64,000 nucleotides of DNA from Paucisalibacillus globulus (GTDB lineage Bacteria > Bacillota > Bacilli > Bacillales > Amphibacillaceae): NCBI RefSeq assembly GCF_900184735.1, contig NZ_LT855399.1:217858-281857 (forward strand). Reading direction: 5' to 3'. Of the stretch, positions 45,115 through 53,422 are shown piece after piece. Position 1 is the stretch's first letter, and every line of letters begins with the position of its first letter. A program made the translations under genes and the position numbers. Under the pieces are notes generated by a model. The model was not told the origin of the DNA and made no database searches. It was given only the letters and a program-made list of their open reading frames with translations.

Positions 45115-46479
45115 ATGAGTGAAAAAGCATTAGCATATCTAACTGAAAATAGAGATCGCTTACTAGAAAAGTTAAATGATTTTTTATCCATTCCAAGTGT
45201 TAGTACGGATAGTGTACATAAAGAAGATGTAAGAAATGCAGCGAGTTTTCTAGAGACATATTTAGCGGACACAGGTTTTGAGAATGTACAACAAATCGAG
45301 ACTAAAAAACACCCAATCGTTTATGCGGAGTATACAAAAGCAGGACCAAATGCCCCAACAGTACTTCTTTATGGCCATTATGATGTTCAACCAGTTGACC
45401 CGATTGAGCTATGGAAAAGCGAACCATTTAAGCCTGAAGTAAGAGATGGACGTTTGTATGCTCGAGGTTCTAGTGATGATAAGGGACAAGTATTCATGCA
45501 TTTAGCTGTATTTGAAGCATTGATGAAAACAGAAGGTAAACTTCCTCTTAATGTAAAGGTTTGTTTAGAAGGGGAAGAGGAGATTGGTAGTGAGAATCTT
45601 TACCGTACTCTACAGGAGAAAAAGGAATTATTCCAGGCAGATTTTGCTGTCATCTCAGATTCCGGTATGGTGGCTAAAAATCAACCAACGATTCTTTATG
45701 GATTAAAAGGATTCACAGGTATTGAGATTACGGTTTCAGGTCCAGACCATGACTTGCATTCGGGTATGTATGGTGGGGCAGTAAGAAACCCAATCATGGC
45801 ACTTTCCCATATCCTTGCATCCATGAAAGATGAAAATGAAGTAGTAACAGTAGACGGATTCTATGATGGTGTGGAAGATTTGACTGAAGAGGAAAGACAT
45901 TTGATTGAACAAGTACCAAGTGAAGATTTTGTAAGAGCAACTGGCATTACGGAAACGGTGTCAGAAAAAGGGTACACTGCAAAAGAACATACAATGGCCA
46001 GACCAACTTTTGAGGTGAATGGAATATACGGTGGTTATCAAGGGGAAGGGACAAAAACGATTATTCCAACATCTGCAACAGCAAAAATTACCTGTCGATT
46101 AGTACCAGGACAAGAACCAGATAGGATTCAAGAAGCTTTGGAAGCACATGTGAAAAAAGTCGCACCAAAAGGTGTTACGGTTAAAGTGAAAAAAGAAAAA
46201 CTATCTGCTAAAGCTTATAAAGTTGAACCGAACCATCCACTCATACAAAAAGCTGCTGATAGCTATACTAAAGCCTTTGGTAAAGAGACTGTATATGTAC
46301 GGATGGGGGGTTCTATTCCAGTAGTAGAGTGGATAGAAGATATATACAATATCCCGATTGTATTACTAGGTTTTGGTACACCAGATGATAGACTTCATTC
46401 TCCAAATGAAAGCTTTCCATTAGATAGCTATGATAAAGGAATGGAGACGTTGGTTTATTATTGGAACGAAATAAAGTAG
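45115..46479 (+). CDS. M20 family metallopeptidase (dipeptidase-like)
   Basis: 454 aa. Two-zinc M20 marks: YGHYDVQPVDP, ARGSSDDKGQ, EGEEEIGSENL, and DDRLHSPNE at the end. The lid domain contains DHDLHSGMYGGAVRNP, and NGIYGGYQGEGTKTIIPTSATAKITCRLVPGQ follows. The size and the last motifs fit the CNDP/DUG1-type dipeptidase group rather than ArgE or DapE. It likely hydrolyses short peptides in the cytosol. AAAGAAGGG precedes the ATG. Monocistronic, between array 2 and repeat copy b. Confidence 0.9.
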   Translation: MSEKALAYLTENRDRLLEKLNDFLSIPSVSTDSVHKEDVRNAASFLETYLADTGFENVQQIETKKHPIVYAEYTKAGPNAPTVLLYGHYDVQPVDPIELWKSEPFKPEVRDGRLYARGSSDDKGQVFMHLAVFEALMKTEGKLPLNVKVCLEGEEEIGSENLYRTLQEKKELFQADFAVISDSGMVAKNQPTILYGLKGFTGIEITVSGPDHDLHSGMYGGAVRNPIMALSHILASMKDENEVVTVDGFYDGVEDLTEEERHLIEQVPSEDFVRATGITETVSEKGYTAKEHTMARPTFEVNGIYGGYQGEGTKTIIPTSATAKITCRLVPGQEPDRIQEALEAHVKKVAPKGVTVKVKKEKLSAKAYKVEPNHPLIQKAADSYTKAFGKETVYVRMGGSIPVVEWIEDIYNIPIVLLGFGTPDDRLHSPNESFPLDSYDKGMETLVYYWNEIK

Positions 46480-46540
46480 TACGTCATGATTTTTTAAATG
46501 AATGCTTCTCTAAGAAATTGTTGTTAAATACACAATTGAT

Positions 46541-46973
46541 AGAAACTGTGCGGTAACTACTGTCAATTTTCTAAATCAATTGCAGTGTATAGTGGTACAA
46601 CACCGCTCCGGCAGAATACTTCGCTTTCCGCGGGCACGGCCTCAGCCTCCTCGAGGAAAGTTCGCCTCTGCGGGGTCTTCGGACACGTGCTATTCCCGCA
46701 GGAGTCTACGTATTCTGCCTGCGCTGGTTTAGTTTTCTAATTAATGTTAGAGGTTAAATTACGTATTTTAATAATTAAATGCTATTAAATTTATTCATTT
46801 ACTTCTTACTAGCGAAGGAAATACACGGAGACTCCTGCGGGAGGATAGGCATCGGTGAGACCCCGCAAGAGCTTTAGCTCTGAGGAGGCTCACCAGCCGC
46901 CCGCGGAAAGCGGAGTGTATTTCCGAAGCGGGTATGATGCGCTACCATAATGCTTAGTTACCGCGCAGTTTCT
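46541..46973. mobile_element. MITE-like GC-rich repeat element, copy b (inverted relative to copy c)
   Basis: 433 bp with 19-bp terminal inverted repeats: AGAAACTGTGCGGTAACTA at 46541 and TAGTTACCGCGCAGTTTCT ending at 46973, one mismatch. Inside are the two GC-rich modules seen in copy a around an AT-rich centre. Read in reverse complement, it is almost identical to copy c (50226-50714) over its whole length, including the AT-rich centre. No transposase and no clear target duplication were seen. Confidence 0.85.
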
Positions 46974-47053
46974 AACAAACCGTGAAATAAATGCGGGCAA
47001 ACATTTTTAAGAACAGATTATTAAATAGACAGGGAAAGTTAAGGGGGAATACG

Positions 47054-48034
47054 ATGGAGAAAGTTGTAGAAGCAGTATATAATCAAGAAATTATTGAGAG
47101 ATTTCTCGATGCTTACGGTCTTGACGCATCCTATAAATTATTAGGTGACTTTGAAAATTATGTGTATGAGGTTACGAAAGAGGGAAAGCCATATATATTA
47201 AGAATCACCCATAGTTCCCATCGAAGTGAGAATGAAATCTTAGGTGAGCTAGATTGGATTAATTATTTGCATGAACATGGTGCCAATGTTTCCATTGTCT
47301 ACCCATCGAATCAACACAACCTTGTTGAAAAACAAGTCACGTCAGACCAAACCATCTTTTATGCTTGCCTTTTTTCAAAAGTAATAGGGAAACCAATTCG
47401 GTCTACTGAGGATGAATTTAATGAGACGTTATTTGAATGTTGGGGGAAAGAAATAGGAAAGTTACATCGAATAACTAAAAATTATCAACCAGAGGAGCAG
47501 GCTCGTAAATATTGGTATGAAGATGATTTATTTGAGATGGAGAAATATGTACCTGAGGAATTAATAGTAATCGAACGTGCTAAAGAAATAATGAACGAAT
47601 TGAATAAGCTTTCAAAAGATAATTTTGGGTTAATCCATAACGATGTTCATAGTGGAAATTTCTTTTTTGATGGAAATGCGATCTATATTTTCGATTTCGA
47701 TGATGCATGCTATTTTTGGAATGTATCGGACATTGCAATTCCACTGTATTATACTTGCTTTTCTAGATTTACAGACAAGACAACTTCAGAGGAAAAAACA
47801 CAATTTGCAGAACGATTTATGAACGCCTTTATGAAAGGGTATAGTAAAGAGATGACACCTCCTAAAGGTTGGAAAGCATTAATACCATTATTCTTGAGGG
47901 TTCGAGATCTAACTTTATATGCAGCATTAAATAAAAAAATATCACCAGAAGATCGTGATGAACGGTTGCAGAAGAAAATGAAGGAAATTAAAGAACGAAT
48001 TGAAAGTAATCATGCAATTGTACCGAGTACATAA
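47054..48034 (+). CDS. phosphotransferase enzyme family protein (APH-like kinase)
   Basis: 326 aa from ATG 47054 behind AAGGGGGAA; the longer frame from 46991 starts next to the repeat and has no ribosome site. Kinase-like fold: nucleotide lid YKLLGDFENYVYEVTKEGKPYILRI, catalytic loop LIHNDVHSGNFFF (HxDxxxxN), and metal site IYIFDFDDACYFW (DFD). This is the large APH/homoserine-kinase-II-like family that phosphorylates small hydroxyl compounds; the substrate is unknown. Paired with the SDR gene 21 bases downstream. Confidence 0.85.
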   Translation: MEKVVEAVYNQEIIERFLDAYGLDASYKLLGDFENYVYEVTKEGKPYILRITHSSHRSENEILGELDWINYLHEHGANVSIVYPSNQHNLVEKQVTSDQTIFYACLFSKVIGKPIRSTEDEFNETLFECWGKEIGKLHRITKNYQPEEQARKYWYEDDLFEMEKYVPEELIVIERAKEIMNELNKLSKDNFGLIHNDVHSGNFFFDGNAIYIFDFDDACYFWNVSDIAIPLYYTCFSRFTDKTTSEEKTQFAERFMNAFMKGYSKEMTPPKGWKALIPLFLRVRDLTLYAALNKKISPEDRDERLQKKMKEIKERIESNHAIVPST

Positions 48035-48055
48035 AGGACTAGAGGGTGGTAAACC

Positions 48056-48814
48056 ATGAAGATAGCTTTAATTACTGGCGTTTCGAAGGGCTTAGGTGAG
48101 TCTATAGCGAAATTGTTCTTAGAATCTGGTATCCATGTTCTTGGTATATCAAGGAATCCCAATAATCGCTTAGGGAAAATTGCTCAAAAAAATAATGTTA
48201 ATTATCAACATTATCCGTGTGACCTTGGAAATATTAGTGAGATAGAAAAAACGGTTAAAAAAATAAAAGAAGATGTGGAACGGTACAGTCCAACGATTTT
48301 TTATTTGATTAATAATGCAGCTGTCGTCGAGCCGATAAACCAAGTCACCCTAATTGGCAATCAAGAGTTGACAAATCATTTTCAAATAAATACTCTAGCA
48401 CCAATCATATTAATGAATTCGATGCTTCAATTTTCCACTAACTCAAATAATGCCTTTATAGGAGTTAATATAACATCAGGTGCAGCCGAGAGACCAATCT
48501 ATGGTTGGGGGGCCTATTGCAGTTCAAAGGCAAGTATAAATATGTATACGAAAACAGCAGCACTTGAGCAAGATACATTAAAAACAGGACATAAGATAGT
48601 TGCATTTAATCCTGGAATAATGGATACCAACATGCAACAGACGATTCGTTCTAGTTCAAAAGATTCTTTTATTGAAATAGATAAATTTAAAGGGTACAAA
48701 GAAAATAAACAATTGCGTGATACGGATACAGTTGGTGGAATTTTGATTGATATTTTAAATGATGAAGCAAGTATCGAGAATGGAAAAATTTATAATGTTA
48801 ATGAGTACTTTTAA
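48056..48814 (+). CDS. short-chain dehydrogenase/reductase, YueD-like
   Basis: 252 aa. NADP-binding GVSKGLGES at residues 8-16, LINNAAVVEP, catalytic Ser/Tyr/Lys in NITSGA and WGAYCSSKASINMYT. Members such as B. subtilis YueD are described as (S)-benzoin-forming benzil reductases, related to sepiapterin reductase. The physiological carbonyl substrate is unknown. A GAGGGTGG ribosome site precedes the ATG. Likely cotranscribed with the kinase-like gene upstream and ended by the following terminator. Confidence 0.88.
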   Translation: MKIALITGVSKGLGESIAKLFLESGIHVLGISRNPNNRLGKIAQKNNVNYQHYPCDLGNISEIEKTVKKIKEDVERYSPTIFYLINNAAVVEPINQVTLIGNQELTNHFQINTLAPIILMNSMLQFSTNSNNAFIGVNITSGAAERPIYGWGAYCSSKASINMYTKTAALEQDTLKTGHKIVAFNPGIMDTNMQQTIRSSSKDSFIEIDKFKGYKENKQLRDTDTVGGILIDILNDEASIENGKIYNVNEYF

Positions 48815-48834
48815 TATTTGAGTAAACATAATTT

Positions 48835-48874
48835 AAGACCTTGAAGAGAACGATCTCCTCAAGGCCTTATTTCT
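48835..48874. terminator. terminator between the SDR gene and the YjcZ genes
   Basis: AAGACCTTGAAGAGA / TCTCCTCAAGGCCTT, a 15-bp stem with two A-C mismatches, loop ACGA, then ATTTCTTTT. Confidence 0.7.
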
Positions 48875-48880
48875 TTTATA

Positions 48881-48979
48881 TTAGTAGTATCCTCTACCAT
48901 AACCACCTGCACCAACAATAATTAGCAGGATGAATAGAACTACGATTAACGCAAATCCACCTTCAAATCCACGGCCCAT
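48881..48979 (-). CDS. YjcZ family sporulation mini-protein
   Basis: 32 aa, too short for a usual ORF cut-off. ATG at 48979 behind TAGGAGGTGAT, TAA at 48881. It has a short Gly-rich start (MGRGFEGG), the YjcZ core FALIVVLFILLIIVGA as one membrane helix, and a Gly/Tyr-rich end (GGYGRGYY). These mini-proteins are widespread in spore formers and expressed during sporulation. Same strand as its paralogue 44 bases upstream. Confidence 0.88.
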   Translation of the reverse strand: MGRGFEGGFALIVVLFILLIIVGAGGYGRGYY

Positions 48980-49023
48980 TATATCACCTCCTAAAATGTA
49001 GTTATATTATTGAAAGTTGGAAA

Positions 49024-49161
49024 TTAATAATTCCAACCTCCACCGTATCCATAACCATAGCCACCACCATTGTTATATCCACTAGCACCTACTATGATTA
49101 ACAGGATAAAAAGAACAACGATTAAAGCAAAGCCCTTACCATATCCATATTCATTACTCAT
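49024..49161 (-). CDS. YjcZ family sporulation mini-protein, longer paralogue
   Basis: 45 aa. ATG at 49161 behind GAGGAGGTGG, TAA at 49024. Start MSNEYGYGKG, then the same FALIVVLFILLIIVGA helix as the neighbour, and a longer Gly/Tyr/Asn-rich tail ending GGGWNY. The two genes are tandem duplicates that differ mainly in tail length. They may be read as one transcript leftward into the shared terminator at 48835-48874. Confidence 0.88.
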   Translation of the reverse strand: MSNEYGYGKGFALIVVLFILLIIVGASGYNNGGGYGYGYGGGWNY

Positions 49162-49388
49162 GAATTGCCACCTCCTCTAGTTACAATGTATGTGTGGATT
49201 CATTAGGTGACAGGGCGAATGTACAGATGGACTGGCTTGAATTTGGGTATTTTAATATGGGTAGTTGTACATATAGCACGGTGGTATTTTACTTAAATGA
49301 AAGTGCAGTAAAAATGTGGTACACTTATGAAATGGAAAATACTATATAATAGCTAACAGTTATGCTGATAAATAGAAAGGACGATTAT

Positions 49389-50141
49389 ATGATTACTAGA
49401 AAAAGTAAGCGAGAAATCGAGCAAATGCAGAAGGCTGCTGACCTATTAGTTGAGATTCATAAAGAAATTGCAAAACTAATTAAGCCTGGAATTAGTACCA
49501 TGGAAATTGATACTTTTGTTGATCGTTTTTTAGAAAAACATGGCGCAACTCCAGAACAAAAAGGGTATAATGGCTTCCCATATGCAACTTGTGCTTCTAT
49601 TAACGATGAAATTTGCCATGGTTTTCCACGAGAAGAGAAGTTAAAGGACGGAGATATTGTAACTATTGATATGGTAGTAAACCTTAATGGAGGCTTAGCC
49701 GATTCTGCTTGGACCTATGCGGTGGGGAATGTAGATGAAAAAGGGCTACGTCTTATGGAAGTTACTAAGAAATCACTGTATGTTGGGATTGAACAAGCAA
49801 AAGCAGGTAACCGTATTGGAGATATCGGCCATGCGATACAGACTTATGCAGAAGGGGAAGGATTTTCTGTTGTACGGGACTTCACTGGTCATGGCATTGG
49901 TCCTACGATTCACGAAGATCCGCATATACCACATTTTGGCTTACCAAATAAAGGTCTTCGTTTAAAGCCTGGAATGGTAATTACCATCGAACCAATGTTG
50001 AACGAAGGGGATTGGCGTAGTAAATTAGACAGTAATGAATGGACTGCAAGAACAGTAGATGGCGGCCGCTCTGCACAATATGAACATACTATTGTAATTA
50101 CGGATGGGGATCCCATTATTTTAACGGAACAAGATAAATAG
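49389..50141 (+). CDS. map: type I methionine aminopeptidase (second, MapB-like)
   Basis: 250 aa from ATG 49389 with AAAGGACG upstream; the longer frame from 49362 lacks a site. Metal ligands are visible in GDIVTIDMVVNLNGGLADSAWTY (DxxxxxxxxxxD), DFTGHGIGPTIHEDPHIPHFG (His), MVITIEPML (Glu) and QYEHTIVI (Glu). It removes the starting methionine from new proteins. The main bacterial map gene lies in the ribosomal protein cluster; this copy is elsewhere and may be the YflG/MapB type. Flanked downstream by repeat copy c. Confidence 0.93.
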   Translation: MITRKSKREIEQMQKAADLLVEIHKEIAKLIKPGISTMEIDTFVDRFLEKHGATPEQKGYNGFPYATCASINDEICHGFPREEKLKDGDIVTIDMVVNLNGGLADSAWTYAVGNVDEKGLRLMEVTKKSLYVGIEQAKAGNRIGDIGHAIQTYAEGEGFSVVRDFTGHGIGPTIHEDPHIPHFGLPNKGLRLKPGMVITIEPMLNEGDWRSKLDSNEWTARTVDGGRSAQYEHTIVITDGDPIILTEQDK

Positions 50142-50225
50142 TTCTAGAGAAGAATCTGTACGATAGGTGCGGGTTCTTTTTTTGGGGTTATTTGCTTAAA
50201 GAAAGTTGTTAATTACATAATTTAA

Positions 50226-50714
50226 AGAAACTGCGCGGTAACTAAGCATTATGGTAGTGCATCATACCCGCTACGGAAATACACTCCGCTTTTACTGTCA
50301 GCACAGGGGCGACATCTGCTCGAAAGAACCGTCGCAGTGCCTACCTTGCCGCGGGCGGCTGGTGAGCCTCCTCAGAGCTAAAGCTCTTGCGGGGTCTCAC
50401 CGATGCCTATCCTCCCGCAGGAGTCTCCGTGTATTTCCTTCGCTAGTAAGAAGTAAATGAATAAATTTAATAGCATTTAATTATTAAAATACGTAATTTA
50501 ACCTCTAACATTAATTAGAAAACTAAACCAGCGCAGGCAGAATACTTAGACTCCTGCGGGAATAGCACGTGTCCGAAGACCCCGCAGAGGCGAACTTTCC
50601 TCGAGGAGGCTGAGGCAGTGCCCGCGGAAAGCGAAGTATTCTGCCGGAGCGGTGTTGTACCACTATACACTGCAATTGATTTAGAAAATTGACAGTAGTT
50701 ACCGCACAGTTTCT
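50226..50714. mobile_element. MITE-like GC-rich repeat element, copy c (with 56-bp insertion)
   Basis: 489 bp, bounded by AGAAACTGCGCGGTAACTA at 50226 and an inverted AGTTACCGCACAGTTTCT ending at 50714. It matches the reverse complement of copy b closely, but holds an extra 56 bp at 50293-50348 between CCGCTTT and CCGCGGG of the first GC-rich module. The extra piece contains a small inverted repeat GCGAC / GTCGC. No coding capacity. Confidence 0.85.
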
Positions 50715-50906
50715 ATCAACTGTAAAAAAACTAAGCAACAATCATTTCAAAAACTGCCTTTGAAATCGAGGAGTATCCTCCCAGTAGATAAATCCATCAC
50801 CAACATTCCATAAAACGAAATAAAATTAACAATTTTAAGTCTCATGTATTCTCACAACACTAAAAATCAGTTATAATTATGAGAAATTTAGATGGGGGAG
50901 ACGTAT

Positions 50907-51635
50907 ATGGATACTGTCAGTGAAAATAAAAAAAACTATTTCTCATCCATGTTGATGATTAAGCGTGGTTTAGCGGTTGGCTTTCCAATTATGCTTGGAT
51001 ATATTCCAATTGCCATAACCTATGGTGTGCTGGCAAAGCAAGCTGGTTTATCACTTATGGAACTTACGTTAATGAGTGTTCTTGTATTTGCTGGAGCTAG
51101 TCAATTCATGGGTGCAAATATGATTGCACTAGGTGCAGGAGCAGTTGAAATAATTATTGCTACCTTTGTCTTAAACTTTCGCCATTTTGTTATGAGTCTT
51201 TCTTTTATGAATCGATTGCGTGAAGTAGATTTGAAATGGAAGTTTCCACTTTCATTAGGATTAACAGATGAAACGTTTGCCGTCTCTTCCTTACATACGA
51301 ATGAAGCAAAAGAAGAAAAGGGTTTTCTATTCTATGGTGCTCTAACCTTAACTGCATATCTTTCCTGGGTGATTGGTTCCTTCTTAGGTGGAGTATTAGG
51401 TAAAGTGATTCCGGAAACTTTAAGTCAAAGCATGGGAATTGCTCTTTATGCAATGTTTATCGGTTTATTAGTTCCATCTGTGAAGAAAGAATTACGAGTG
51501 GGATTGATTGCAGTAATCGCAATGTTGATAAACGTTATTTGTTTACAATTTATGAGTAGTGGATGGGCAATTGTTGCTGGTACGGTTCTTGGAGGATTAA
51601 GTGGAGTGTTTTTATTAAAGGAGGAGCGCAGATGA
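50907..51635 (+). CDS. azlC: AzlC family branched-chain amino acid exporter, large subunit
   Basis: 242 aa from ATG 50907, seven bases after GGGGGAG; the ATG at 50892 lies in that site. Seven hydrophobic segments with the AzlC features GLAVGFPIMLGYIPIAITYGVLA, ASQFMGANMIALGAG, FVLNFRHFVMSLSFMNRL and LTDETFAVSS. With AzlD it exports branched-chain amino acids or their analogues. The stop overlaps the azlD start by four bases, and a AAGGAGGAG ribosome site for azlD lies in its tail. Confidence 0.93.
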   Translation: MDTVSENKKNYFSSMLMIKRGLAVGFPIMLGYIPIAITYGVLAKQAGLSLMELTLMSVLVFAGASQFMGANMIALGAGAVEIIIATFVLNFRHFVMSLSFMNRLREVDLKWKFPLSLGLTDETFAVSSLHTNEAKEEKGFLFYGALTLTAYLSWVIGSFLGGVLGKVIPETLSQSMGIALYAMFIGLLVPSVKKELRVGLIAVIAMLINVICLQFMSSGWAIVAGTVLGGLSGVFLLKEERR

Positions 51636-51934
51636 TAATTCTACTAATCATTATTGGGATGTCTGTTGTGACGATGCTTCCAAGAGTAATTCCTGCCTTT
51701 ATAGTGGATAAATTGCAATTTAAGGATTGGGTAAATCGTTGGCTTAACGCGATACCATATGCAGCGTTAGGAGCACTTATTTTTCCTGGTGTTCTCTCGA
51801 TTAATGCTGATAAACCACATATCGGGTTAATTGGAGGATTTGTTGCTATTATACTTGCATATGTTGGTTTAAATGTTATTTTTGTGGTAATTGGAGCCAT
51901 TTTGTCAGTCTTTTTATTAACTACTTTATTATAA
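51632..51934 (+). CDS. azlD: AzlD family branched-chain amino acid exporter, small subunit
   Basis: 100 aa from ATG 51632 (the frame could be read from 51563, but AAGGAGGAG precedes 51632). Three to four hydrophobic segments with the AzlD pattern TMLPRVIPAFIVDKLQFKDWVNRWLNAIPYAALGALIFPG. It works with AzlC. Translationally coupled and ended by a terminator. Confidence 0.92.
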   Translation: MIILLIIIGMSVVTMLPRVIPAFIVDKLQFKDWVNRWLNAIPYAALGALIFPGVLSINADKPHIGLIGGFVAIILAYVGLNVIFVVIGAILSVFLLTTLL

Positions 51935-51971
51935 AGAGGAACAGTGCACTATGGACTGCTCCTCTTTTTGT
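51933..51971 (+). terminator. azlCD terminator
   Basis: AAAGAGGAACAGT / ACTGCTCCTCTTT, a 13-bp stem with one A-C mismatch and a 9-nt loop, ending in TTTTTG. Confidence 0.8.
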
Positions 51972-52004
51972 TAGTGCAATTTTAGGACATGTAGTGATAG
52001 TCAT

Positions 52005-52874
52005 TTATTCATTGTAAGGTTCAATATGAATATGGGTGTACAAAATTCCATGCTTTGCTGCTAATTCTTCTTCAATATAGACCGTGATGTCGTGACTCTG
52101 CCTTACATTAAGCTCTGGGTTCACTTTAATCGTTACGTCCAACACGGATTGGTTACCGAGAGCACGACCTTTAATATCCTCAACTAGTTTGACCTCAGGG
52201 AATTTAGAAATTTCTTCTTTTATTTTCTTTAGACGTTCTTCATCAAAACCATCCGTTAACATAAGAGTGGAGTCTTTAAAAATATCCCATGCTGTCTTAC
52301 AAATAATGATTCCAACGATAAAGCCTGCCAATGGGTCTAACCAGAACACGCCAAACTGAGCACCAATAATACCAATAAATGCCCCTATACTCACCAGGGC
52401 ATCAGAACGATTATCTTGCGATGCAGCATACAAGGCACTACTATTTATTTTGCGTGATAGTGAAAGGTTGTAGCGGTGAACCACATACATGACTAAAGCA
52501 GCACCAAGAGCCGTCCATGCAGTGATCATATCTGGCCTCGCTATGTTCCCATCAAACATTTTCGTGATGGTTGAAAATAGGACTTGTAATCCAACAGCAA
52601 CCATGATGAAAGCAGCTAATAAGGAAGCAATGGTTTCTGCTCGGTAGTGTCCATAACGGTGGTTTTGATCAGGTGGCTTTTGAGAGATCCTGAGTCCGAT
52701 TAGTATTGCTATAGAAGCAACCACGTCGGTTGAGTTGTTTAGCCCGTCTGCCCATAAAGCATCTGATGTTCCTATGTAAGCTATTATTAGCTTTGATCCT
52801 GCAAGGAAGAGATAGGCAATAATACTTATCCATGCGCCTTTTTCTCCGCGTTTCATATTATTTATATGATCCAT
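52005..52874 (-). CDS. cation diffusion facilitator exporter (MneS/YeaB-like)
   Basis: 289 aa, ATG behind CTGGAGGCAA. Six membrane segments and a cytosolic C-terminal ferredoxin-like domain (EISKFPEVKLVEDIKGRALGNQSVLDVTIKVNPELN). The metal site motif in segment 2, ALWADGLNNSTDVVAS (DxxxN type), with HRYGHYRAE after it, is that of the manganese-exporting CDF group to which B. subtilis MneP and MneS belong. It would expel Mn(II) or another divalent metal in exchange for protons. Monocistronic. Confidence 0.88.
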   Translation of the reverse strand: MDHINNMKRGEKGAWISIIAYLFLAGSKLIIAYIGTSDALWADGLNNSTDVVASIAILIGLRISQKPPDQNHRYGHYRAETIASLLAAFIMVAVGLQVLFSTITKMFDGNIARPDMITAWTALGAALVMYVVHRYNLSLSRKINSSALYAASQDNRSDALVSIGAFIGIIGAQFGVFWLDPLAGFIVGIIICKTAWDIFKDSTLMLTDGFDEERLKKIKEEISKFPEVKLVEDIKGRALGNQSVLDVTIKVNPELNVRQSHDITVYIEEELAAKHGILYTHIHIEPYNE

Positions 52875-53044
52875 TTTATTGCCTCCAGTTTTTCCGATAA
52901 CTACATTACTATAACAAAGTGAGATATGGTGGGTCTAGAGAAAAAGAGAAGCGCAAGCGAATATCAATTGACATGTTATAAGTATGTTTCCTGTGTCCAA
53001 TAAATATGAGCAAGTTCTAAGGAATAAATTACATCAAATTTCCA

Positions 53045-53073
53045 TTGCAATTATTCGCAAAATTTAGGATAAT
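53045..53073 (+). promoter_or_regulatory. sigma-A promoter of the IDEAL-domain gene
   Basis: TTGCAA (53045-53050), 17 bases, GATAAT (53068-53073), 32 bases before the ATG. Confidence 0.65.
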
Positions 53074-53104
53074 AGTAATAAAGGAGCAGAAGGGGCGTAT
53101 CCCA

Positions 53105-53338
53105 ATGAAAAAGGAAAAGGTAAGTTACCGCTTTTATCCGTATGATGGAAAGGTCCTAAACGCTAGAAGAGAATTATCCTTTGAGATTCGATTAACTTCA
53201 CGACTAATACTTGATGAGATATGTTTTAATTGGAATAAAAAGATGTTAGAGGAAAGAATAGATCGATCCATACAAAAGGGAAATAAAGAAGAATTTGCAA
53301 GTGTTCGCAAAGAATATTTACAATATATTTGGGAATAA
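53105..53338 (+). CDS. IDEAL domain protein
   Basis: 77 aa from ATG 53105 with GAAGGGGC upstream; the longer frame from 53045 begins inside the promoter. The C-terminal ~30 residues (LEERIDRSIQKGNKEEFASVRKEYLQY) form an IDEAL domain, a helical hairpin named for its I-D-E-A-L core and found in several Bacillus regulators and small proteins. The N-terminal part is rich in Tyr, Arg and Lys. Function is unknown. Confidence 0.75.
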   Translation: MKKEKVSYRFYPYDGKVLNARRELSFEIRLTSRLILDEICFNWNKKMLEERIDRSIQKGNKEEFASVRKEYLQYIWE

Positions 53339-53422
53339 TCGTACGCAATCTTCATTTAGCCTTGCCTATGTTTGGTAAGGCTATTTTCATGTATGATTTT
53401 ACCGAATCAATAGGGGGATTTT

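Noticed and set aside
50251..50741. Frames of 69 and 72 aa inside repeat copy c
   Set aside because: They lie wholly in the repeat element and are not kept in copies a and b.
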